64,000 nucleotides of DNA from Azoarcus sp. DN11 (GCF_003628555.1 NZ_CP021731.1:3100001-3164000); one strand, 5' to 3'; positions 36,177 to 45,826 are shown, counted from the stretch's first letter. Notes: generated from the letters alone by a model not told the origin. Numbers and translations: made by a program.

Positions 36177-38683
36177 CACCAGTCCTCCCGCACGGCGAGT
36201 ACGGCCGAATCGCGCATCGCCTGATACCCGGACACGCGCGCGGCCAACGCGGCGAGCGCGACCACGATGAGGGCAAATGCCAGCAAGGCGACGCCCGGAA
36301 GATGCAGATCCATGCTCCAGTGAAAGCTCTGACGATTCACGACTTCGATCAGCACGAGGGCCACGGCGGTTCCCGCGACAAGGCCGAGGGCGGTTCCGGC
36401 CACGGCCGTCAGCAATCCCTCGAGGGTGATCAGCCGACCGATTTCCCGCCGTGTCAGCCCGAGGTGGCGCAGCACGCCGAATTCCTTGCGCCGCGCGAGC
36501 GAGAGTGCCGCAAAGCTGGTGCTTACGCCGAACAAGCCGATGAGCACGGCCACCACTTCCATCACGTAGGTGACGAGAAAGGTGCGGTCGAAGATCGCGA
36601 GGCTCAGCGCGCGGATCTCGCCCGGTGCGGCAATCCTCGCCGCACTTTTGCCGAGCAGCGCGCGCACGGCGGCAGCAACCGCGTTGAAGGATGCGCCGTC
36701 GGCGAGGAAGACGGCGACATCGTTGGCGACGAGGTCGCCGGTCGCGGCACGATAGTCATCGAGATCGATCGCGACGGCACCCTGCTGCCGCGCGTAATCG
36801 CGCCAGACCCCCGCGATGCGGAAGGCGACCGGCTTGCCGGCGAGCGGCAGGACGAGGCGATCGCCGGGCTTCACCGCAAAAAGGTCGGCCACCGCTTCGG
36901 ACACCCATGCGGGCTTCTCGTCGGCGGGCACCCGCGCCGTCGCGCCCACCAGCGGAAGGCGGCTGCCGCCGTCCAGCGGGCGTGCGATCAGGGTCACCGG
37001 CAGGTGGCGGTCATCCAGGCGCAGCGTGTCGAAGCGCACGGGCATGATTCGTGACACCCCCTGCAGCGCAGCGATCCGCTGCAGGGTTCCGGGTGCAAAG
37101 AACCCGCTCGTCCCCTGCGACGCAGCGCTGACGTAGAGGTCCGCGGGCAGCACGGCAGTCAGCCAGCGATCGACCGAATCACGGAAAGAGGCGACCATGA
37201 TCGCCATCGCGACCGCGAGCGCGACACTCGCGACGACGCCGGCCCCTGCGACGACGGCCTGCCCCGGCGCCGCCGCGAGGCGCGCACGCGCAAGCTGCCA
37301 CAGGATTTTGCGCGATCCGGCCGCGGGGTGCACTGCAGTGCGCACGATCATGGGCAGGACCAGCACGGCACCGACGAGGATGAACGCTACGGCCAGATAT
37401 CCGAAGACCGGCATGCCGCCGACGGGGGGCAACAGGCACAGCGCGAAGGCCAGTCCGAGACAGCCAGCGGCGATTCGCGGGCGGGCGCGGAAACGGAACA
37501 TGTGCGCCTCGTCGCCGGACTTGAGCGCACGTGCGGGCAGCATGCGCCGCGCGTCGCGTGCCGGCAGCCATGCGCCCGCCAGCCCGGCGGCGACGCCCAG
37601 CAGCAGGTAGGCGCCGCTCGCCGGCGAGTCGAAGTGCAGCGCAGGCGCAACGCCGCGGAAATAACCAGCTCCGAGATCGCCGCCGACGACGTCGAACGCG
37701 ACGGCGGCGATGCCGTGTCCGACCGCGATCCCGAGCAGGCCGCCCGCCAGCCCGACCACCGCGCCTTCGACGAGCAGGCCGCGCATCAGCGCCCGGCGGT
37801 CGAGTCCCAGCGCACGCAGGAAGGCGAGCTCCTGCCGGCGGCGCGCGACCGACAGGAACTGTGTCGAGAAGACCAGGAACCCGCCGGTGACGAGTGCGAT
37901 CGCCGCGAGCATCGTGAGATTCACGCGATACGCACGCGACAGGCCCGCCGACTGGTCTTCCGTCGCCTGCGGCGTGAGCACTTCGACGCCCGCCGGCAGT
38001 CCGGCGGCTAGCGCGCGGCGGGCGGCCGCGATGTCGACGCCGGGCTTCAAGCGCAGGTCGATGCGCGTGATGCGGCCCAGCCGGCCAAAGAGCGCCTGGG
38101 CGGCCGCAATGTCCATCACCGCGAGCGCACGCCCCTGCCCCGCGCCGGGCACCGACCCCGCGATATGCAACGATGCGACCTGCGTGCCGGCCTGCACGTC
38201 CAGCCGGCCCCCCGGGGCAACGCCCAGTTCCGCCTGCGCTGCCGGGCTCGCGAACAGCACGCCGGGCCGCAGCACCGTCAGGTCACGCTCGCCCCGTTGC
38301 GCTTCGGCCACCAGCGGCATCAGGGCCGGACTCACCTGCGCGACCCGCAGCGCGTCGATGCCGAAGATCCGCAGCGATCGGTCGCGCCCGGGCAGGCGGA
38401 CGTCGAGTTCGAGGACCGGGCTGGCATCGGCGACCTCGTCGCGGATCGCGAGCCGGCCATGCACGGCATCGTCGAACCCCTCGCGCGGGCCGATCACCTG
38501 GAGATCCGCTTCGCCCGCCAGCAGACGCATGCCGCGGCCGAATTCGTCGAGTGCCACGCTGTGGATGATCTGCACCGCCAGCCCGAGAGCGACGCCGAGC
38601 GCGATTGCGAACAGCGACAGCGCCGTTGCAAGGCGTCGGCGCGCGAGGCTCGCAAGGAAGATGCGACGCAGTACCGCACTCAC
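36176..38683 (-). CDS. FtsX/MacB-type ABC permease (AttF-AttG-like fusion)
   Basis: The 835-residue protein has an N-terminal membrane helix, a large extracytoplasmic domain, a block of helices in the middle, a second extracytoplasmic domain and a C-terminal FtsX block. This doubled FtsX arrangement looks like two permease halves on one chain. It starts at GTG, overlapping the ATPase stop (GTGA), and its stop overlaps the AttH-like start. With its two neighbours it forms an AttEFGH-like unit; the exported or extracted substrate is unknown, though LolCDE-like lipid or lipoprotein handling is a reasonable comparison. Confidence 0.87.
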   Translation of the reverse strand: MSAVLRRIFLASLARRRLATALSLFAIALGVALGLAVQIIHSVALDEFGRGMRLLAGEADLQVIGPREGFDDAVHGRLAIRDEVADASPVLELDVRLPGRDRSLRIFGIDALRVAQVSPALMPLVAEAQRGERDLTVLRPGVLFASPAAQAELGVAPGGRLDVQAGTQVASLHIAGSVPGAGQGRALAVMDIAAAQALFGRLGRITRIDLRLKPGVDIAAARRALAAGLPAGVEVLTPQATEDQSAGLSRAYRVNLTMLAAIALVTGGFLVFSTQFLSVARRRQELAFLRALGLDRRALMRGLLVEGAVVGLAGGLLGIAVGHGIAAVAFDVVGGDLGAGYFRGVAPALHFDSPASGAYLLLGVAAGLAGAWLPARDARRMLPARALKSGDEAHMFRFRARPRIAAGCLGLAFALCLLPPVGGMPVFGYLAVAFILVGAVLVLPMIVRTAVHPAAGSRKILWQLARARLAAAPGQAVVAGAGVVASVALAVAMAIMVASFRDSVDRWLTAVLPADLYVSAASQGTSGFFAPGTLQRIAALQGVSRIMPVRFDTLRLDDRHLPVTLIARPLDGGSRLPLVGATARVPADEKPAWVSEAVADLFAVKPGDRLVLPLAGKPVAFRIAGVWRDYARQQGAVAIDLDDYRAATGDLVANDVAVFLADGASFNAVAAAVRALLGKSAARIAAPGEIRALSLAIFDRTFLVTYVMEVVAVLIGLFGVSTSFAALSLARRKEFGVLRHLGLTRREIGRLITLEGLLTAVAGTALGLVAGTAVALVLIEVVNRQSFHWSMDLHLPGVALLAFALIVVALAALAARVSGYQAMRDSAVLAVREDW

Positions 38684-39357
38684 GTGCGCGCCGCCTCCGC
38701 GTGCAGGCCGCCGGCGGACAGGCGCAGGACGCGGTCGGCCCGGGATGCGGCGGCGCGCGAGTGCGTGACGAGAACGCCCATCGCACCGTCGCGGCGAATG
38801 CCCTCCAGGAGCAGATCGAGCACGCCCGCCGCGCGGTCGGGATCGAGATTGCCCGTCGGTTCGTCGGCGAGCACCAGCGCGGGCCGATGCACGAGGGCAC
38901 GCGCGATCGCGACGCGCTGCAATTCGCCGCCGGAAAGCTCGCGCGGCCAGCCCTTGGCGCGATCGACAAGCCCCACCCGCTCCAGCATCGCCCGCGCGCG
39001 GTGATCGGCCTCGATGCCATGCTCATCGAGCAGCCACAGGGGAAGCGCGACGTTCTGCAAGACGCTGAGATGCGGAAGGATGTGAAAGGCCTGGAACACG
39101 AACCCGTAGCTGCGCCGACGCAGCCGCGCGAAGGCGTCATCGTCGAGCCCCACGAGTTCCGTGCCGTCCAGCCGGATGCTCCCGCCATCGGCCGGCTCCA
39201 GGCCCGCCATGCAGTTGAGCAGCGTGGACTTGCCGACCCCGGATTCGCCCATGATCGCGACGCACTCACCGCGCCGCAGCTGCAGCGACACTCCCTCGAA
39301 CAATGGGCGGGGGCCCTCGCTGTCGAAGCGCTTCTTCAGACCGTCGATCTCGAACAT
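38680..39357 (-). CDS. ABC transporter ATP-binding protein (LolD/MacB/AttE type)
   Basis: The 225-residue ATPase has GESGVGKST, LSGGELQR and LVLADEPTGNLD, all intact, and the family type that pairs with FtsX-like permeases. The ATG at 39357 has a GAGGTG site; a longer start at 39372 is possible. It overlaps the permease gene by 4 bp. Confidence 0.93.
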   Translation of the reverse strand: MFEIDGLKKRFDSEGPRPLFEGVSLQLRRGECVAIMGESGVGKSTLLNCMAGLEPADGGSIRLDGTELVGLDDDAFARLRRRSYGFVFQAFHILPHLSVLQNVALPLWLLDEHGIEADHRARAMLERVGLVDRAKGWPRELSGGELQRVAIARALVHRPALVLADEPTGNLDPDRAAGVLDLLLEGIRRDGAMGVLVTHSRAAASRADRVLRLSAGGLHAEAART

Positions 39358-39765
39358 CCGATCACACCTCATGTCGCAAACGTTGGCTCCGCATCGGGCA
39401 CCGGGGGGCGACGGCGCCGTTGCAAAACCGCAACGCGGAACACGCGCCGAATCCGTCACATCCTTTCCGCCGCAGGTGTGCGGAATTTCCCACCGGGGAG
39501 GATGACACGACGCGCCACGATAAATTCAAGCCGCTTATGATGGGCAAATCCGGGATTGACTCGATCCGACTTAAATGGAAAGCTGCCTCATTTCATAAGC
39601 ATCGTGTATGTACCCCGCGAAATGAGGATGATGGCCACCTTGGCCGGAATGCTCCCGCGCGCCGCCTCCGCAACGAGGACACACCGACCCGAAGCGAATC
39701 CTCTTGCAAGCATACGCCCCGGCTCCCGATTTTTCCCACGACGACCGTCGCATGCCGCACGTGAC
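39358..39765. other. 408-bp intergenic region with one notable inverted repeat
   Basis: The region between the divergent ATPase and substrate-binding protein genes contains no supportable gene. A 9-bp inverted repeat (CCTCATTTC at 39586-39594 and GAAATGAGG at 39619-39627) is separated by 24 bp. A TTGACT at 39556-39561 could be a -35 element but has no good -10 partner. Confidence 0.5.
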
Positions 39766-40689
39766 ATGCTGAGCCAGCTCGTGCGCCTCCTTTTCGTCCT
39801 GACGATGCTGGCGCTGCTGGTGCGGCCGGCGTTCGCGCTCGAAGTGGCAGTGGTGCTGTCGAAACGGAGCGCGGTGCAGGAGGCATTTTCCGGGGCCCTT
39901 TTTCGCGAAGTTTCGGCCTCCCCTTCCGTGCGCCTGAACAATGCCGGCAGCGCTGAAGAATCCGTCGACGACGCAATCCTGAAGCGCGCGGACCTCGTGA
40001 TTGCCGTCGGCGCGGAGGCCGCCGACGCCATCGCCGGGCGCAGTGCGGCGCCCATCCTGGTCACGCTGGTCTCAACCCCCAACCTGCGCACGCTGCAGTC
40101 CCGGCATCCGCGCGTCAAGTTGGGCGGGATCGTGCTCGACCAGCCGCTTGCCCGGCACATGCGCCTGATCCGTGCGACCAATCCGAAGACCACGCGGGTG
40201 GGCGTGCTGCTCGGTCCGCAGTCGGCACCGATGCGCAGCGCGCTCGCCGAAGCGGGAAGCCGCCAGGGCCTGAGCATGAGCTTCGAGGTCATCGAGGACA
40301 CCGACGGATTGCTGCCCGCGCTGGAACGCCTGCTGGAAACCTCGGATGCGATCCTCGCAGTGCCCGATCCGGTCGCATACAGCTCCAGCACGGCACGCCC
40401 GATCCTGCTGACCACCTACCGCTACCGCAAGCCGCTGTTCGGCTATTCGCAGGCCTACGTGACGGCCGGCGCAATCGCATCCGTCTATACGGCGCCAGAG
40501 GATGCCGCCCGCCAGGTGGGCGAATGGCTGGCCTCGCACCCGAACCCGACGCACGTCGAGCTGCCGGCGGCGGAGGCGCCGAAGTATTTCAGTGTCGGGG
40601 TCAACCGCCACGTGGCGCGCTCGCTCCTGTACCCGGTTCCCGATGAGACGGCCCTCGCCGATGCGATCGAGAAAAGGAGGCCGCATTGA
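39766..40689 (+). CDS. ABC-type substrate-binding protein (TrpX-like family)
   Basis: The 307-residue protein has a signal peptide (MLSQLVRLLFVLTMLALLV, cleaved after AFA) and a periplasmic binding fold of the ABC_sub_bind family, seen in RVGVLLGPQSAPMR and in KPLFGYSQAYVTAGAIASVY. No permease or ATPase gene follows; instead its stop overlaps the start of a diguanylate cyclase gene, so it probably serves as a ligand sensor for that enzyme. The ATG at 39766 is picked because the signal peptide begins there, although no ribosome binding site is obvious. Confidence 0.8.
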   Translation: MLSQLVRLLFVLTMLALLVRPAFALEVAVVLSKRSAVQEAFSGALFREVSASPSVRLNNAGSAEESVDDAILKRADLVIAVGAEAADAIAGRSAAPILVTLVSTPNLRTLQSRHPRVKLGGIVLDQPLARHMRLIRATNPKTTRVGVLLGPQSAPMRSALAEAGSRQGLSMSFEVIEDTDGLLPALERLLETSDAILAVPDPVAYSSSTARPILLTTYRYRKPLFGYSQAYVTAGAIASVYTAPEDAARQVGEWLASHPNPTHVELPAAEAPKYFSVGVNRHVARSLLYPVPDETALADAIEKRRPH

Positions 40690-42053
40690 AGCCGAGCCGC
40701 CTCTCCCTGCACGACCGGTTGCTGCTCGTCGCGCTGCTGCCGGCGGCGCTGCTCGCCACGCTCGTGACGGCGCTGGTCCTCTATCGCGGTGCCCGGACCG
40801 TGGACCGCGCAGTTCATGATCACGGCACGGCCATCGTCAGCTTCCTCGCCCCGGCGGCCGAATACGGCGTGATCTCCGGCAATCGTGCCACCCTTCAATC
40901 CTTGCTGCAGGCCGCGATGGCGCAGCGCGAAGTGGTCGCCGCGGCGGTGTATAACGACCAGGGGGTGCTGCTCGCAAGCAAGGGGCGCATCGGCGTGCTG
41001 GATCCCGAGGCCCTGCGCAGCGCGGCCAACGGGGGGACGGCCCCGTGCGCCGCGCCCGACATCCTCACCGTCATCGCGCCGATCGAATCGGCCGGCATCA
41101 ACATCGACGACGAGTACCTGGACGGTTGGCAGACGCGGGGCGTCGCACGCACAAGGACGATCGGCTGGGTCCACGTCGAACTCGACACCCGGCCTTCGTC
41201 GCGCGAGAAATCCCTGACCGTATGGACTTCCTTCGCGATCGTCGCCCTCGGCCTGCTGCTCACGGCGGCGATCGCGGCAGGGCTGGCCCGGTCGGTGTCG
41301 CACCCCGTCGCAGGCCTGGTCCGCGGCGTCAAGCAGATGGCGGCGGGCGCACTCGACGTCAAGATCTCCGAGCAGGCGACGAGCCAGGAACTGTCCGCGC
41401 TGGAGCGCGGCTTCAACACGATGGCGCGTGCGATCTCGGAAAACCAGCGCACGCTGCAGTCGCGCATCGACGACGCGACGGCGCTGCTTGCCTACCAGGC
41501 GCAGCACGACCCGCTCACGGGCCTGCCGAACCGCCGCGTGTTCGAGCAGAAGCTGGAGGAATGCGTCATCGCGTCACGCCGTGCAGGTGATCACGGGGCG
41601 TTGTGCTTCATCGACCTCGACCGCTTCAAGATCGTGAACGACACCTGCGGCCATGCCGCCGGCGACGACCTGCTGATGCGCATCGCGCTGCTGATCCAGC
41701 AGCGGCTGCGCGAACAGGACATCATCTGCCGCATCGGCGGCGACGAGTTCGCGCTGATCCTGCGCGGCTGCAGCCCGGAGGACGCGCTCAACATCGCCAA
41801 TGAGCTGCGGGAGAGCATCTCCTCGTTCCGCTTCGACTGGCAGGGACACACCTTCTCGGTCGGCGCCAGCATCGGCATGGCCTGCATCGACGGCACGCAC
41901 ACCGATCCGTCGGACATCCTGATCGCGGCCGACGCCGCCTGCTACGACGCGAAGCGAAACGGCCGCAACTGCGTCATACAGCACCCGGCGCAGGATTGCA
42001 CGCCCGGCGCCGCCCCGGACGTGGCCACGTCGCGCGGCGGGAACACGGCCTGA
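40686..42053 (+). CDS. HAMP-GGDEF diguanylate cyclase
   Basis: The 455-residue protein has a membrane helix at about residues 12-32, a periplasmic domain to about 178, a second helix near 180-203, a HAMP segment and a GGDEF domain. The active-site motif is intact at 351-355 and an RxxD inhibitory site (R342-D345) is present. The start is TTG, supported by a perfect AAGGAGG site six bases upstream and a TTGA overlap with the preceding gene. The operon with a periplasmic binding protein suggests control of cyclic-di-GMP by an extracellular ligand. Confidence 0.92.
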   Translation: MKPSRLSLHDRLLLVALLPAALLATLVTALVLYRGARTVDRAVHDHGTAIVSFLAPAAEYGVISGNRATLQSLLQAAMAQREVVAAAVYNDQGVLLASKGRIGVLDPEALRSAANGGTAPCAAPDILTVIAPIESAGINIDDEYLDGWQTRGVARTRTIGWVHVELDTRPSSREKSLTVWTSFAIVALGLLLTAAIAAGLARSVSHPVAGLVRGVKQMAAGALDVKISEQATSQELSALERGFNTMARAISENQRTLQSRIDDATALLAYQAQHDPLTGLPNRRVFEQKLEECVIASRRAGDHGALCFIDLDRFKIVNDTCGHAAGDDLLMRIALLIQQRLREQDIICRIGGDEFALILRGCSPEDALNIANELRESISSFRFDWQGHTFSVGASIGMACIDGTHTDPSDILIAADAACYDAKRNGRNCVIQHPAQDCTPGAAPDVATSRGGNTA

Positions 42054-42121
42054 CCGGTGGCCGGGCCGTTTCGCATGCGGCCGTGCTGCGCCGCTTCGCG
42101 TATACTCGCGGCGCCCCGATC

Positions 42122-42955
42122 ATGCCCGTCGACCACTACGAAAATTTTCCTGTCGCCTCGCTCCTGCTTCCGGTCCGCCTGCGCGAGCCCGTGGAAGCGA
42201 TCTACGCGTTTGCGCGCACTGCCGACGACATCGCCGACGAGGGCGACATCGCGCCTGTCGCGCGCCTGGCGCGGCTCAACGACTACCGCATCGAACTGAA
42301 CGCGATCGCGGCGGGCGCCCCCCCGCGCGACGCCTCGCTCGCACCGATCTTCGCGCGCCTGGGCACGAACATCCGCACCCACAAGCTGCCGCTGCAGTAC
42401 TTCCGCGACCTGCTCGACGCCTTCAGCCAGGACGTCGGCAAGACGCGCTATGCCGACTTCGCTGAGCTGCTCGACTACTGCCGCCGCTCCGCCAATCCCG
42501 TCGGGCGGCTGCTGCTGCATCTCTATGACGCCGCGACCCCGGACAACCTGCGGCGCTCGGATCTCATCTGCACCAGCCTGCAGCTGATCAACTTCTGGCA
42601 GGACGTCGCCGTCGACTGGCGCAAGCAGCGCATCTACCTGCCGCAGGCCGACATGGCACGCTTCGGCATCGACGAATCGCACATCGACGGCGGCCGCTGC
42701 GACAGCGCGTGGCGCGCGCTGATGGACTTCGAAGTGCAACGTGCGCGCGCGATGATGCTCGAAGGCGCCCCGCTCGCGCGGCAACTGCCGGGCTGCATCG
42801 GCTGGGAGCTGCGCCTGATGGTGCAGGGGGGCCTGCGCATCCTCGAACGCATCGAGGCGATCGATTACGACGTATTCCGCCGCCGGCCCACCCTCACCCG
42901 CGGCGACTGGCCGCGCCTCGCGTGGCGCGCCGTGCATTACCCGAGAAACCGATGA
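42122..42955 (+). CDS. hpnC: Squalene biosynthesis protein HpnC
   Basis: HpnC converts hydroxysqualene intermediates in the three-step HpnCDE route to squalene (it acts on presqualene diphosphate to give hydroxysqualene). The 277-residue protein belongs to the squalene/phytoene synthase family, with DDIAD at residues 35-39 and the second Asp-rich site in INFWQDVAVDW. It overlaps hpnD by 4 bp (ATGA). Confidence 0.93.
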   Translation: MPVDHYENFPVASLLLPVRLREPVEAIYAFARTADDIADEGDIAPVARLARLNDYRIELNAIAAGAPPRDASLAPIFARLGTNIRTHKLPLQYFRDLLDAFSQDVGKTRYADFAELLDYCRRSANPVGRLLLHLYDAATPDNLRRSDLICTSLQLINFWQDVAVDWRKQRIYLPQADMARFGIDESHIDGGRCDSAWRALMDFEVQRARAMMLEGAPLARQLPGCIGWELRLMVQGGLRILERIEAIDYDVFRRRPTLTRGDWPRLAWRAVHYPRNR

Positions 42956-43785
42956 ATCCGCACGAATACTGTCACGACAAGGCCGCGAAGAGCGGCTCCA
43001 GCTTCTACTACAGCTTCATGTTCCTGCCGCCGGAACGGCGCCAGGCCATCACGGCCCTGTATGCGTTCTGCCGCGAGGTGGACGACGTCGTCGACGAATG
43101 CCATGACGTGCAGGTCGCGCAGACCAAGCTCGACTGGTGGCGCAAGGAAGTGTCGCGCGCCTATGGCGGGACGCCCAGCCATCCGGTCGGCTTCGCGCTG
43201 AAGGACGTCGCCGGGCGCTTCAACCTGCCGCGCGAACAGCTCCTCGAGATCATCGACGGCATGGAGATGGATCTCACGCAGAGCCGCTATCTCGACTTCA
43301 AGGGGCTGCAGCTTTACTGCTACCGCGTCGCCAGCGTCGTGGGGCTGCTCGCCGCCGAGATCTTCGGCTACCGCGAACGGCAGACGCTGAAGTACGCGCA
43401 CGACCTCGGCATGGCCTTCCAGCTCACCAACATCATCCGCGACGTTGGCGAGGACGCCCGTCGCGGACGCATCTACCTGCCGATCGAGGACCTGCAGCGC
43501 TTCAAGGTCCCGGCGAGCCAGATCATGGAAGGACGCCACGACGAGAATTTCCGCGCGCTGATGGCCTTCCAGGCCGAGCGCGCCGAGACGTTCTACGACC
43601 AGGCGCTCGCCCAACTCCCCGCCGTCGACCGCAAGAGCCAGCGTCCCGGCCTCGTGATGGCGGCGATCTACCGCACCCTGTTGCGCGAGATCGCCAGCGA
43701 CGGCTTCCTCGTGCTCGACCGCCGCACCTCGCTCACCCCGGTGCGCAAGCTGTGGATCGCCGGCAAGACCTGGGTGCGCGCATGA
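42952..43785 (+). CDS. hpnD: Presqualene diphosphate synthase HpnD
   Basis: HpnD condenses two farnesyl diphosphates into presqualene diphosphate. The 277-residue protein has both substrate-binding motifs of the family (DDVVDE at 44-49 and NIIRDVGED at 160-168). It follows hpnC with an ATGA overlap and precedes hpnE by 19 bp. Confidence 0.95.
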   Translation: MNPHEYCHDKAAKSGSSFYYSFMFLPPERRQAITALYAFCREVDDVVDECHDVQVAQTKLDWWRKEVSRAYGGTPSHPVGFALKDVAGRFNLPREQLLEIIDGMEMDLTQSRYLDFKGLQLYCYRVASVVGLLAAEIFGYRERQTLKYAHDLGMAFQLTNIIRDVGEDARRGRIYLPIEDLQRFKVPASQIMEGRHDENFRALMAFQAERAETFYDQALAQLPAVDRKSQRPGLVMAAIYRTLLREIASDGFLVLDRRTSLTPVRKLWIAGKTWVRA

Positions 43786-43804
43786 CGACCGGACGCAGCC
43801 CGCG

Positions 43805-45115
43805 ATGACCCAGCAGGTCGCGATCATCGGCGCCGGTTACGCCGGCCTCGCGTGCGCGGTCGAACTCGCGCGGCGCGGCGTGCAGGTGACCGTGTTCGAG
43901 CGCTCGCACACGCTCGGCGGACGGGCGCGCGCGGTCGCGAAGGACGGGTGGCGCGTCGATAACGGCCAGCACATCCTGCTCGGCGCGTACGCCGAACTGC
44001 TGCGCCTGCTCCGCATCACGGGCGGATCGCCGAAGGAACTCGCCCATCTGCCGCTCACCCTGCACATCCCCGGGCACCTGCACCTGCAGGCCGCCGGCCT
44101 GCCCGCCCCGCTGCATCTGGCGTTCGGCCTGCTGCGCGCCAAGGGGCTGGACTGGGGCGACCGGCTCGGGTTGCTGCGGCTGATGCGCACGCTGAAGAAG
44201 CGGCGCTTCCGCGTCGACTCCGACCTGAGCGTGGCGGCGCTGCTGCGCGAACTGCGCCAGCCCGAGCGACTGACCCGGCTGGTGTGGGAACCGCTGTGCG
44301 TCGCAGCACTGAACACCCCGATCGCCGAAGCCTCCGCGCAGGTGTTCGCGAACGTGCTGCGCGACAGCCTCGCGGCCGGTGCCGCGGCGAGCGAGCTGCT
44401 GATCCCGCGCGTCGACCTGTCGGAACTCTTCCCTGTCCCCGCCGCGCGCTACCTCGCCGTGCGCCGCGGCAAGCTGCGCACCGGGACGGCGATCGAGGCG
44501 ATCCACCACCTGCACGAAGGTTTCCGGCTGGAAGGCGACCCCTCTCCCCGGCAGGTCTATGCGCAGGTGGTGCTCGCCACCGCCCCGCACCACGCGAGCG
44601 CCCTGCTCGACTCGGTGGGCAGCTGCGATCGCCTGTCGGCCATGATCGCCGCGCTGCCGAGCGAACCGATCACGACCGTCTACCTCGCGCTCGGCGCGTC
44701 GATGCGCCTGCAATACCCGATGATCGGACTCACCCGCGGGCCGGCCCAATGGGTCTTCGACCGCGGCCAGCTCGGCGGCCCCGAAGGGCTCTTCGCGTGC
44801 GTCATCAGCGCGCACGGCCCACATGACGCGCTCTCGCGCGAGGATCTCCTGCTCGCCGTGCATGCCCAGCTCGAACAGGAACTCGGCCGGCGCCTGCCGC
44901 CGCTGCAATGGTCGCAGGTCATCACCGAGAAGCGGGCGACTTTCGCCTGCCGTCCGGGCGTATCGCGCCCCGGCGCACAGACGCCTGTGCCGGGACTGTG
45001 GCTGGCCGGCGACTACCTCGACTCGGATTACCCCGCGACACTGGAATCGGCCGCACGCTCGGGGATCAACGCGGCCTCGCGCGTCCTGCGCCGCATCGCC
45101 AGCTCCGCCGCCTGA
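43805..45115 (+). CDS. hpnE: Hydroxysqualene dehydroxylase HpnE
   Basis: HpnE is a FAD-dependent amine-oxidase-fold enzyme that reduces hydroxysqualene to squalene. The 436-residue protein begins with the dinucleotide-binding motif GAGYAGLACAVELARRG and ends with a typical FAD-binding segment (LWLAGDYLDSDYPATLESA). With hpnC and hpnD it completes squalene synthesis, usually for hopanoids; the cyclase gene is not in the window. Confidence 0.94.
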   Translation: MTQQVAIIGAGYAGLACAVELARRGVQVTVFERSHTLGGRARAVAKDGWRVDNGQHILLGAYAELLRLLRITGGSPKELAHLPLTLHIPGHLHLQAAGLPAPLHLAFGLLRAKGLDWGDRLGLLRLMRTLKKRRFRVDSDLSVAALLRELRQPERLTRLVWEPLCVAALNTPIAEASAQVFANVLRDSLAAGAAASELLIPRVDLSELFPVPAARYLAVRRGKLRTGTAIEAIHHLHEGFRLEGDPSPRQVYAQVVLATAPHHASALLDSVGSCDRLSAMIAALPSEPITTVYLALGASMRLQYPMIGLTRGPAQWVFDRGQLGGPEGLFACVISAHGPHDALSREDLLLAVHAQLEQELGRRLPPLQWSQVITEKRATFACRPGVSRPGAQTPVPGLWLAGDYLDSDYPATLESAARSGINAASRVLRRIASSAA

Positions 45116-45126
45116 CCTGTCCCGTC

Positions 45127-45807
45127 TCAGGCGGTGCGGGCGGACTCTTCCACCAGCCGCCCCGCCTGCATGTGCAGCACGCGGTCGCAGCGCCCGGCGA
45201 GCGATTCGTCATGCGTGACGAGAATCAGCGTCGTACCGGACTCGCGGTTCAACGCGAACATCAGCTCGATCACCGCTTCGCCCGTCGCCGCGTCGAGATT
45301 GCCCGTGGGTTCGTCCGCCAGCAGCAGGCGCGGGTTGGGCGCGAACGCCCGCGCCAGGGCCACGCGCTGCTGCTCGCCGCCGGAGAGATGCTTGGGATAA
45401 TGGCGCAGGCGGCCGCCGAGGCCCACGCGCTCGAGCCACTGGCGGGCCGTTGCGGCCGCCTCGCGGGCCCCCGCGAGCTCCAGCGGCAGCATGACATTTT
45501 CGAGCGCGGTCAGCGCCGGCAGGAGCTGGAAGGCCTGGAAGACGAAGCCGATCAATTCGCCACGCAAGCCAGCCCGGTCATCCTCGCCGAGGGCAAACAG
45601 GTCGTGACCGAGAATCCGGACACTGCCGGCGCTGGGAACATCCAGGCCGGCGAGCAATCCCAGGAGGGTCGATTTGCCCGAACCGGAAGCGCCCACGATC
45701 GCAACCGACTCGCCGGCGGCGACACCGAACGACACATCCTGCAAAATCCGGAGCGTGCCCTGGCCATCGGCCAGTTCGACATGCTTCGACAGGCTCGAGA
45801 CCTGCAT
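45127..45807 (-). CDS. ABC transporter ATP-binding protein YbbA-like
   Basis: The 226-residue ATPase has intact GASGSGKST, LSGGEQQR and LLLADEPTGNLD motifs of the LolD/YbbA type. It is divergent from tesA, as ybbA is in Escherichia coli, but no ybbP-like permease gene is next to it; the following gene is hpnE on the other strand. The ATG at 45807 leaves 19 bp to the tesA start; an ATG at 45843 would overlap it. Confidence 0.88.
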   Translation of the reverse strand: MQVSSLSKHVELADGQGTLRILQDVSFGVAAGESVAIVGASGSGKSTLLGLLAGLDVPSAGSVRILGHDLFALGEDDRAGLRGELIGFVFQAFQLLPALTALENVMLPLELAGAREAAATARQWLERVGLGGRLRHYPKHLSGGEQQRVALARAFAPNPRLLLADEPTGNLDAATGEAVIELMFALNRESGTTLILVTHDESLAGRCDRVLHMQAGRLVEESARTA

Positions 45808-45826
45808 CACCGGGACGGAGAATTCA

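Noticed and set aside
39556..39765. 70-codon upstream extension of the substrate-binding protein
   Set aside because: The extension is Arg/Pro-rich, whereas a proper signal peptide begins exactly at the ATG at 39766.
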